A DNA stretch of 7,004 nt from an uncultured Eubacteriaceae bacterium (GTDB taxonomy: Bacteria > Bacillota > Clostridia > Lachnospirales > CAG-274). The notes under the pieces were generated by a model. It did no database searches and was not told the origin of the DNA. It saw only the letters and a list, made by a program, of their open reading frames with translations. A program made the translations under genes and the position numbers. The stretch lies in NCBI GenBank assembly GCA_947565475.1, contig CANOGI010000118.1, positions 1 through 7,004 of the forward strand, in the 5' to 3' direction. This document shows, one piece after another, positions 1 through 5,510 of the stretch (the stretch's first letter is position 1; every line of letters starts with the position of its first letter).

Positions 1-2042
1 CTATTTTAGAAAAAATAGGCGTTGGTGGTATGGCTGTTGTATACAAAGCCAAAGACGAAAAACTTAACAGATTTGTTACATTCAAGGTTTTAAAGGAAGA
101 GCATATCGAAAACGATGAGTTTATAAACAGATTTGCTGTTGAGGCGCAGGCCGCCGCCAGACTGTCCCACCCTAATATCGTGAATGTTTATGACGTAGGT
201 AACGAGGGCAATATACACTATATTGTTATGGAATATATCGATGGTATTACTTTAAAAGAACTTATCAACAAAAAAGCTCCTTTTGATAATCAAGAGGCGT
301 TAAGCGTAGCTATTCAGATTGCTTCCGCTTTAGAAGAGGCACATAAAAATAATATTGTTCACAGAGACATTAAACCGCATAATATTCTTGTGACAAGAGA
401 CGGGGATATAAAAGTCACTGATTTCGGAATAGCCAGAGCGGCGACATCAACTACTGTTACCGTGGAATCTATGGGCTCTGTTCATTATTTCTCGCCGGAG
501 CAGGCCAGAGGCGGTTTTGTTGACGCTAAAAGCGATATTTACTCTCTTGGCATTGTTCTTTTTGAAATGGTTACGGGAAGACTTCCTTTTCAAGGAGATA
601 CGCCTGTTGCTCTTGCGATGAAGCATTTGAGAGAGCCTATTCCTGACGCCAGAAGGATTAATTCAGATATTTCGGAAAGCGTTTATAAAATTATTATTAA
701 GGCTACTCAAAAAAGTTCGGCTAAAAGGTACCAGACAGTTGAGGAAATGAATAAAGATTTGAAAAGAGCCACAAAAAATGAAACAGGTGATTTTGTCATT
801 TTTGAGGAAGAGGATGTTACTTCCCAGACTATTAGGGTTACGGGTGAGGAACTTGACGAGATAAAGAAACAAAGTAAAAATATTGATTCGGATTACGACG
901 ATTATGATGAGTATGAAAGTTATGACAGATATAGTATGAAAAACAAAAAAAGCACAGTGTATGCGTCTGACAGAAAAAAAGACAGGCAAGTTGTTTTCGC
1001 GGCTGTAGCCACGGCTTTAACTCTTATAGTTTTAATTACGGTCATTGTTTTTGTTTTTGTACTTCCTAAAGATGAGAGTGTTAAAGTGCCTGATTTTGTT
1101 AATAAAACGTGGGACGAGGCTCTTAAACTCGCTGAGGAAAACCAAATATATATTAAACCTGACAACGAGAAACCTGAGGAATACAGCGACAGTATTGAAA
1201 AAGACCATATTTTAGGTCAAAATGTCCAGAAAGGTGATACGGTTAAGATAGGCGACACTATTTATCTTGTTATGAGCCTTGGAAGCGATAAAATTAAAGT
1301 TCCTGATGTTGTTGGGCATAGCCTTGACGAGGCTACGGCTGAATTTAAAGATAAAAAAATCAAATGGGAAGAGAAATACGATTATAGTGACGACGTGAAA
1401 AAAGACTATGTTATAAGGCAAGAGCCAGAATCAGGCGAGGAGATTTCAGTTGATTCAAAAGTTATTGTATATATAAGCAGAGGAAAAGAATCGGAAGCTA
1501 TAAGTGTCCCTAATGTTATCGGTTATACAGAGGCGGCTGCGAAAAGAGAACTTTCAAGAGTTGGGTTTGAGGTTGATGTGCGTACTGTTAACAGCAGGAG
1601 AAGCGCTGGTCAGGTTGTTGACCAGGATTTTAGGGACGAGAAAAGGGAAACTGGTACAATGGTTACAATTTATGTAAGCAACGGTGAAGATGATGATGAC
1701 GAGGAAGAACCAGACAATCAGGCTCCTGAGGAGGACAATGAGGAACCAAAGCCGGATGATTCTGTTCCTAATGAAAATAACAATGATAACAATTCTGATA
1801 ATAACAACAGCGATAACAATGGAAATTTAGATAACTCAAATCAAAGCAGCGCTCCTGAGAATCCCCCGGCTCCGCCTCAAAACAATAGCGGAGAGACTCC
1901 AGACGGTTCGGGCAATGAGGCAACTCCTTCCGGCGGGAATCAAGACAACGGAACTCCTTCGGAACCATTAGTCGGAGGCGGCGAGAACCCAGCTTCACCA
2001 AACGTTGATTCTATTGAGATAGATCCTAACACAGTGGCTTAG
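1..2042 (+). CDS. prkC: PASTA-domain membrane Ser/Thr protein kinase (PrkC/Stk family), 5' end outside window
   Basis: Membrane Ser/Thr kinase that reads muropeptide or lipid II signals outside the cell and phosphorylates cytoplasmic targets. The frame is open from base 3. The ATG at 30 is not the start: it is the Met inside the glycine-rich loop (GVGGMAVVY), so roughly 10-25 N-terminal residues lie upstream. Counting that Met as 1: catalytic Lys19 (VTFK), HRD at 111-113 (HRDIKPHN), DFG at 131-133, a Thr-rich activation loop, then SPEQARGG; the kinase domain ends near 245. An acidic, Tyr/Asp-rich juxtamembrane stretch (246-320) leads to one transmembrane helix (321-345). Three PASTA repeats follow, at about 351-418, 422-487 and 491-556, each opening with a VPxxxx motif. 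The C-terminal ~114 residues form an acidic, Asn/Pro/Gly-rich tail. All catalytic motifs are intact, so it should be active. The gene order with rsgA, rpe and thiN supports prkC; a PP2C phosphatase gene is expected just upstream but is not visible. Confidence 0.97.
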   Translation, partial: ILEKIGVGGMAVVYKAKDEKLNRFVTFKVLKEEHIENDEFINRFAVEAQAAARLSHPNIVNVYDVGNEGNIHYIVMEYIDGITLKELINKKAPFDNQEALSVAIQIASALEEAHKNNIVHRDIKPHNILVTRDGDIKVTDFGIARAATSTTVTVESMGSVHYFSPEQARGGFVDAKSDIYSLGIVLFEMVTGRLPFQGDTPVALAMKHLREPIPDARRINSDISESVYKIIIKATQKSSAKRYQTVEEMNKDLKRATKNETGDFVIFEEEDVTSQTIRVTGEELDEIKKQSKNIDSDYDDYDEYESYDRYSMKNKKSTVYASDRKKDRQVVFAAVATALTLIVLITVIVFVFVLPKDESVKVPDFVNKTWDEALKLAEENQIYIKPDNEKPEEYSDSIEKDHILGQNVQKGDTVKIGDTIYLVMSLGSDKIKVPDVVGHSLDEATAEFKDKKIKWEEKYDYSDDVKKDYVIRQEPESGEEISVDSKVIVYISRGKESEAISVPNVIGYTEAAAKRELSRVGFEVDVRTVNSRRSAGQVVDQDFRDEKRETGTMVTIYVSNGEDDDDEEEPDNQAPEEDNEEPKPDDSVPNENNNDNNSDNNNSDNNGNLDNSNQSSAPENPPAPPQNNSGETPDGSGNEATPSGGNQDNGTPSEPLVGGGENPASPNVDSIEIDPNTVA
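1770..1841 (+). repeat. Low-complexity Asn/Asp/Ser coding repeat in kinase tail
   Basis: AAT/AAC/GAT-rich stretch encoding an Asn-dominated run (residues about 581-604 counted from the internal Met at 30). It contains a short in-frame tandem repeat with a 15-nt unit encoding NNSDN, present twice in a row with synonymous differences between the copies. It lies outside the PASTA repeats, on the extracellular side. Such tracts are often disordered spacers and may vary in length between strains; that is inference. Confidence 0.6.
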
Positions 2043-2201
2043 TGATTTCTTGCGACTTATTAAATTTGGGGAATGTCTTGATGATATGTGACGGGTTGTT
2101 AAAATCGGATGTAAGTATATTTTATTTTTAAGAAGATTTTATAAAAGTATTTGAGTTTTGACGAAATAATAACAATTTAATTTTTAAAGAGGGTTTATTT
2201 A

Positions 2202-3068
2202 ATGGTTGAGGGGAGAATTGTTAAAGGAGTTGGCGGACTTTATTTTGTTGACACGGAAAAAGATGTTTTTCAATGTAAAGCCAGAGGAATTTTTCGTAAG
2301 AGAAAACTTGTTCCTACCGTGGGAGACTATGTTCAAATTAATATTCTTGACGAAAATGATAAAGTTGGCTTTATTGAGCGAATATGCGAAAGGAAAAATT
2401 TTCTTATACGTCCTAAAGTCGCTAATTTGGATTTATGTATTATAACATTCGCGGGGGCAAGTCCCAATATTAATTTTGATTTACTTGATAGATTTCTTAT
2501 ACTTTCCGAGGAAAAGAAACTTGATGTTATTATTTGTGTAAATAAATATGATTTAATACAGAAAAATATTAAAGAATATATCGACAGAGTGTACTCTCCT
2601 ATTTATAAAGTTATTTTTACCGATACTATTAACAATAGGGGAATTGACGAGCTCAAAGATATCATTAACGGGAAAGTTTCTGTTTTCGCGGGACCATCAG
2701 GCGTTGGAAAGTCGAGCCTTATAAATAGACTTATTCCGGCAGGGAAAAGGATTACGGGAGATATAAGTTATAAAATTGAACGTGGAAAACATACTACGAG
2801 AGAAGTTGAGCTGCTATCTGTCGAAAAAAATACTTTTATTGTGGATTCACCGGGGTTTACTTCTCTTTCCCTTGAACATATTGAACCTGATGAACTTCAG
2901 TTTTATTTCAGAGAGTTTAAAAAATTTATTAATAAGTGCAGATTTAACGACTGCGTGCATCTTTATGAACCTGATTGCTTGATTAAAGAAAATATTGGCG
3001 GCGATATTTCCGAGGAGCGATATAAACGATATGAATTTTTATATACCGAACTTCAAGGACGAAGATAA
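2202..3068 (+). CDS. rsgA: Ribosome small-subunit-dependent GTPase A (30S maturation factor)
   Basis: Circularly permuted GTPase (RsgA/YjeQ/CpgA) that binds the 30S subunit late in assembly and hydrolyses GTP when the decoding centre is mature. The 288 residues match the family length. The N-terminal OB fold is about 1-70, beginning GRIVKGVGG. The permuted order of G motifs is clear: NKYD (114-117) comes first, then the P-loop GPSGVGKSS (164-172), the switch-I-like KHTTRE, and DSPGF (215-219). The C-terminal zinc-binding segment has C246, C251, H253 and C259 (C-x4-C-x-H-x5-C). The ATG at 2202 is chosen because AAAGAGGG (2186-2193) sits 8 nt upstream and the OB fold starts at once. In Bacillus relatives CpgA is a substrate of the PrkC kinase, which fits the neighbour. 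The 159-nt gap to the kinase suggests it may also have its own promoter. Nothing appears broken or missing. Confidence 0.97.
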   Translation: MVEGRIVKGVGGLYFVDTEKDVFQCKARGIFRKRKLVPTVGDYVQINILDENDKVGFIERICERKNFLIRPKVANLDLCIITFAGASPNINFDLLDRFLILSEEKKLDVIICVNKYDLIQKNIKEYIDRVYSPIYKVIFTDTINNRGIDELKDIINGKVSVFAGPSGVGKSSLINRLIPAGKRITGDISYKIERGKHTTREVELLSVEKNTFIVDSPGFTSLSLEHIEPDELQFYFREFKKFINKCRFNDCVHLYEPDCLIKENIGGDISEERYKRYEFLYTELQGRR

Positions 3069-3073
3069 GGAGG
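3067..3073 (+). promoter_or_regulatory. Strong Shine-Dalgarno for rpe overlapping the rsgA stop
   Basis: AAGGAGG is a full consensus ribosome binding site, 6 nt before the rpe ATG at 3080. Its first two bases are the last two of the rsgA TAA stop, so ribosomes terminating on rsgA sit on the rpe entry site. This fixes the rpe start and implies one rsgA-rpe message. Confidence 0.9.
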
Positions 3074-3079
3074 ATTTTT

Positions 3080-3748
3080 ATGATTAAAATTTCAGCGTCT
3101 ATTTTATCGGCAGATTACACAAAGCTTGGCGAGGAGATAAAAGCTATTGAGAGAGCGAAAATTCCATATATTCATATTGATGTTATGGACGGGCATTTCG
3201 TTCCGAATATATCTATAGGTATTCCCACGGTTGAAAGTATAAGGGGAGCGACCGACCTTATTTTAGACGTTCACTTAATGATAAGCAATCCCGAGAAATA
3301 TATAGAAAAATTCGCGAGGGCTGGCGCCGATATTATTAATTTTCATTTAGAGGCTACTGACTCTCCTTTAGAGATTATTGAGCAAATAAGGGAAACAGGA
3401 AAAAAATGTGGTATAACGGTAAATCCTGATACTCCTGTGGAAAAACTTTTTGGACTGGCCGATAAAGTTGATATGATACTCATTATGTCTGTTTATCCGG
3501 GGTTTGGAGGACAGGAATTTATAAAAAGTTCTCTTGACAAAGTGAAAGCGCTTTCTGAACATATTAGAAAAAATAATCTTAATGTTGATATTGAGATTGA
3601 CGGAGGCGTCAAAATAGATAATTTAAGAGACGTGTTAGACGCCGGTGTTAATATTGTTGTTGTTGGCTCAGCTATTTTTGAGGCGGAGGACATGGCCGCC
3701 GAAGCTGAACGTTTCAGCGAGATTTTTAAGGAGTTTGAACATAGATAA
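3080..3748 (+). CDS. rpe: Ribulose-phosphate 3-epimerase
   Basis: Interconverts D-ribulose 5-phosphate and D-xylulose 5-phosphate in the non-oxidative pentose phosphate pathway, in the cytoplasm. The 222 residues form a complete TIM barrel of the usual size. Visible signatures: SILSADY near the start (Ser7), HIDVMDGHFVPN with metal ligands His32 and Asp34, DVHLM with His65, NPDTP, the phosphate-loop segment PGFGGQ (140-145), and EIDGGV with Asp174. Asp34 and Asp174 are the expected acid/base pair. The phosphate-binding end GSAIF is present. Tyr139 before PGFGGQ is unusual, since Asn or Glu is more common there; it is not one of the catalytic residues. The gene starts 11 nt after rsgA behind a strong ribosome binding site and ends in TAATG, sharing one base with thiN, so rsgA-rpe-thiN are very likely co-transcribed. 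Confidence 0.97.
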   Translation: MIKISASILSADYTKLGEEIKAIERAKIPYIHIDVMDGHFVPNISIGIPTVESIRGATDLILDVHLMISNPEKYIEKFARAGADIINFHLEATDSPLEIIEQIRETGKKCGITVNPDTPVEKLFGLADKVDMILIMSVYPGFGGQEFIKSSLDKVKALSEHIRKNNLNVDIEIDGGVKIDNLRDVLDAGVNIVVVGSAIFEAEDMAAEAERFSEIFKEFEHR

Positions 3749-4395
3749 TGAAAGCGCTTATTATTGGAAACGGAAGTGTTTTTAAATATGACACACTTTT
3801 AGAGTACGTTGATATTTCAGATTATTTTATTTGCTGTGATGGAGGAATAAAATATTTTTACGAGTGTGGGATTGTTCCGAATATTATTATCGGAGATCTT
3901 GACTCAGCGGAAAAAAAATATGTTGATTATTTTAAAAACAAAAATGTTTTATTTAAGACATTTCAGCCGGAGAAAGATTTTACTGATATGGAGCTTTCAC
4001 TTTTATACGCTTTGGATTTATGTCATGAGTTTAAATTTGACGAGATTTTTATTTTTGGCGGAATTGGAACAAGATTTGACCATTCTCTGGCTAACGCTCA
4101 TATTTTGAGAAAAGCTCTTGACAGAGGGGTTTTGGCGTGGCTTATTGATGAGAATAACAAAATTTGTCTTGTTGATAAACATATTAAGTTGTCAGGGCGT
4201 AAAAATGATTTAATTTCACTTATTCCATTTACCACGGAGGTTTTTGGAGTTACAACAAAAGGCCTTTATTATAGTCTTTTTGACACTTCTATGAAAATAG
4301 GAGATTCTATAGGAATAAGCAATGTTATGATGTGTGAGGAATGCGAGATTTTTGTTCGGGAGGGTATTTTATTTGTTATATTGGCGAGAGATTGA
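3748..4395 (+). CDS. thiN: Thiamine pyrophosphokinase
   Basis: Transfers pyrophosphate from ATP to thiamine, giving thiamine pyrophosphate (TPP), mainly for salvaged thiamine. The 215 residues match the ThiN/YloS family. Motifs in order: CDGG (30-33), the acidic IGDLDS (48-53), EKDFTDME (75-82), and GIGTRFDHSLAN (105-116); the Asp-rich sites hold Mg and the pyrophosphoryl donor. The C-terminal beta domain has SLIPFT and GVTTKGLYYSL, which form the thiamine pocket in the family, then GISN. The ATG at 3748 overlaps the rpe stop (TAATG). An AAGGAG at 3728-3733 lies 14 nt upstream, rather far, so translation probably depends on coupling to rpe. TPP is the cofactor of transketolase, which uses the xylulose 5-phosphate made by Rpe, a sensible functional pairing. 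The gene looks intact. Confidence 0.95.
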   Translation: MKALIIGNGSVFKYDTLLEYVDISDYFICCDGGIKYFYECGIVPNIIIGDLDSAEKKYVDYFKNKNVLFKTFQPEKDFTDMELSLLYALDLCHEFKFDEIFIFGGIGTRFDHSLANAHILRKALDRGVLAWLIDENNKICLVDKHIKLSGRKNDLISLIPFTTEVFGVTTKGLYYSLFDTSMKIGDSIGISNVMMCEECEIFVREGILFVILARD

Positions 4396-4510
4396 TGAAA
4401 GTTAGATTTATTATATTTTTTATTATAATTTATTAAAACTAAAATATACTTACAGTGGTTCCATTTAGTAAAAGATAATTTTAGAAAAATATTATATTGG
4501 TGGAATTTTA

Positions 4511-4543
4511 GAGAAAGAAATTTGAAAAATTTTCTCCCTTTTT
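4511..4543 (+). terminator. Possible weak intrinsic terminator after thiN
   Basis: GAGAAA (4511-4516) pairs with TTTCTC (4531-4536). After a 3-nt bulge, ATTT (4520-4523) pairs with AAAT (4527-4530) around a GAA loop. Two C bases and a run of five T (4539-4543) follow. The stem is AT-rich and bulged, and it sits 115 nt after the thiN stop, so it is only a plausible end for the rsgA-rpe-thiN message. No better hairpin is seen between thiN and the next gene. Confidence 0.4.
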
Positions 4544-4585
4544 GGAATTGTGTGCCTGTTAAAAGCGAGTTACAAATCGGAATTT

Positions 4586-4592
4586 TGAGGTG
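4586..4592 (+). promoter_or_regulatory. Shine-Dalgarno that decides the VOC gene start
   Basis: GAGGTGA matches seven bases of the extended anti-Shine-Dalgarno complement and ends 6 nt before the ATG at 4599. A GTG at 4590 is in frame but lies inside this site, so it is unlikely to be the start. Confidence 0.8.
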
Positions 4593-4598
4593 AAGATT

Positions 4599-5018
4599 AT
4601 GAGATTAGATGGTTTTGGATTATTTGTAAAAGATATGGAGAAAATGATACGTTTCTATCGTGATGTGCTTGGCTTTGAAATAAAAGAAAGCGAAGATGCC
4701 GTGAATGTATATCTTATAAAAGACGACACGCTGTTTATGCTTTACAGCAGAGAAAACTTTGAAAAAATGACAAGTAGGAAATACGAATATGTAAAAGGAA
4801 TGAACGCCCATTTTGAAATTGCTCTTTATGTTGATACCTTTGACGAAGTTGACAAGACCTTTGCCAATGCTGTTTCAAAAGGTGCTACACCTGTTTTAGA
4901 GCCTACAACTGAACCTTGGGGACAGAGGACTTGTTATATTTCCGACCCAGAGGGCAACTTGATTGAAATAGGCTCTTGGAACAAGTCTTTTCGCAGTTGG
5001 CCAGATAAGGATATGTAA
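4599..5018 (+). CDS. VOC/glyoxalase-fold family protein, substrate unknown
   Basis: Small cytoplasmic protein of the vicinal oxygen chelate superfamily (glyoxalase I, extradiol dioxygenases, fosfomycin and bleomycin resistance proteins). Its 139 residues hold the two paired beta-alpha-beta-beta-beta modules of one VOC domain: GLFVKDMEKMIRFYRDVLGFE (7-27) opens the first, and AHFEIALYVD (70-79) to SDPEGNLIEIGSW (115-127) forms the second. PWGQR (106-110) before the last strands is also typical. Of the usual metal positions, Glu73 and Glu123 are present, but the first-strand His is replaced by Gly5, so metal binding, and hence a glyoxalase-type reaction, is doubtful. The ATG at 4599 is preferred for its ribosome binding site. 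It is a lone gene between thiN and secA with gaps on both sides. It uses GAA for Glu 10 times to 3 GAG, unlike rpe (9 GAA, 12 GAG), a weak hint of separate origin. A resistance or detoxification role cannot be inferred. Confidence 0.92.
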   Translation: MRLDGFGLFVKDMEKMIRFYRDVLGFEIKESEDAVNVYLIKDDTLFMLYSRENFEKMTSRKYEYVKGMNAHFEIALYVDTFDEVDKTFANAVSKGATPVLEPTTEPWGQRTCYISDPEGNLIEIGSWNKSFRSWPDKDM

Positions 5019-5022
5019 GGTA

Positions 5023-5313
5023 AATTCTTATTTGTAGAGTAGTTGATATAGGAGCACTTTCCCCAAAAGGGAAAAAATTTTAAGTAAGATAATTTTTTTC
5101 GCTATATTTATGTAGGTAATTATTATATAACGATATATATTTTTTGTTGGCCTATCTGATAGTGGCTTTATATTTGGTGGCTCTTAATCGTTCAATACAA
5201 TATCGTAATATATGAGAAAAATTATACGAAAAAGGAGCCAATGGAAAGAAACAGTTATTTAGAGAGGTTTTGTCCTGGGTAGCTTAGATCGTTAATTTCT
5301 ACAAATAAAAATT
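5023..5313. repeat. Inverted 16-mers (one mismatch) bounding about 290 bp
   Basis: AATTCTTATTTGTAGA at 5023-5038 is the reverse complement, with one mismatch, of TCTACAAATAAAAATT at 5298-5313. They face each other across 259 nt with no intact gene, an arrangement like the terminal inverted repeats of a small non-autonomous element. No clear target-site duplication is seen, and both repeats are AT-rich, so chance remains possible. Confidence 0.35.
5058..5074 (+). terminator. Small hairpin downstream of VOC gene, possible terminator
   Basis: TTTCCC (5058-5063) and GGGAAA (5069-5074) form a perfect 6-bp stem around a CAAAA loop, 39 nt after the VOC stop. The next bases are A-rich, then TTTT at 5079-5082, so the U-tract is poorly placed. 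It is weak evidence for termination. Confidence 0.25.
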
Positions 5314-5350
5314 AATTTATGAACAATTTGTTAAAAATTAATTTTTATTT
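5303..5350. repeat. Perfect 16-bp inverted repeat with 16-nt spacer upstream of secA
   Basis: AAATAAAAATTAATTT (5303-5318) is exactly the reverse complement of AAATTAATTTTTATTT (5335-5350). The 16-nt spacer can itself fold, with AACA (5322-5325) facing TGTT (5329-5332), so RNA or single-stranded DNA could form one long, purely A-T hairpin. No U-tract follows it, so it is not a standard terminator. It lies 160 nt before the secA ATG and could be a cruciform or regulatory site, or part of a decayed element; the role is unknown. Confidence 0.6.
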
Positions 5351-5497
5351 AATTAATAGTTGCATACATAGGGGTATTTCTGTTAAACTATATACTGAAA
5401 GTCTTTTATATTTTTTTTCGGTTTTTCATAAGAAAATATTGATTAATTAATATATTAAAACTTCCTTAAATTGTGTAAGTAAACAATATTTTTATAT

Positions 5498-5505
5498 AAG
5501 AGGTG
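5498..5505 (+). promoter_or_regulatory. Shine-Dalgarno for secA
   Basis: AAGAGGTG lies 5 nt before the ATG at 5511, a good match to the anti-Shine-Dalgarno. It supports that start, which also gives the standard SecA N-terminus (MLGVVKKIFG). Confidence 0.8.
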
Positions 5506-5510
5506 CTATA

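Larger units (their letters stand above)
5019..5510. other. 492-nt AT-rich intergenic region between VOC gene and secA
   Basis: No convincing gene lies on either strand. It contains: a small stem TTTCCC/GGGAAA at 5058-5074; a short near-palindrome CTATCTGATAG at 5152-5162; GTGGCT repeated directly at 5162 and 5177; TGGCTC (5178-5183) facing GAGCCA (5235-5240); a 13-codon open frame at 5241-5282 after AAAGGAG; and two inverted-repeat pairs listed separately. A TATACT at 5391-5396 could be a -10 element for secA, but no good -35 is spaced correctly before it. The secA promoter is presumably here; I cannot place it with confidence. Confidence 0.7.

Noticed and set aside
30..32. ATG at 30 as the kinase start
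   Set aside because: The frame is open upstream and encodes ILEKIGVGG, the conserved start of the ATP-binding loop, so the real start lies before the window.
663..2001. Several open frames of 69-108 codons on the - strand inside the kinase gene
   Set aside because: All are opposite intact, conserved kinase, membrane, PASTA or repeat-tail coding sequence; no ribosome binding sites or recognisable domains.
2096..2123. TTGTTA and TATTTT with 16-nt spacing as an rsgA promoter
   Set aside because: Both boxes are poor matches in AT-rich DNA, so I mention it only as a weak possibility and do not list it as a feature.
4590..4592. GTG at 4590 as the VOC gene start
   Set aside because: It falls inside the GAGGTGA ribosome binding site that serves the ATG at 4599, and the extra three residues add nothing to the domain.
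4396..4598. Possible spoVM-like small gene near thiN, as in Bacillus
   Set aside because: No frame in the gap encodes a peptide resembling the 26-residue SpoVM; only the 13-codon hydrophobic frame is present.
5291..5313. AATTTCTAC near 5294 resembles the end of a Cas12a-type CRISPR repeat
   Set aside because: The matching GTAGA half of the repeat hairpin is absent nearby, there is no second unit at spacer distance and no cas gene. It is better explained as part of the inverted 16-mer pair.
5360..5396. TTGCAT (5360) with TATACT (5391) as a secA promoter
   Set aside because: The spacing is 25 nt, too long for a sigma-A promoter, and no better -35 is in place.
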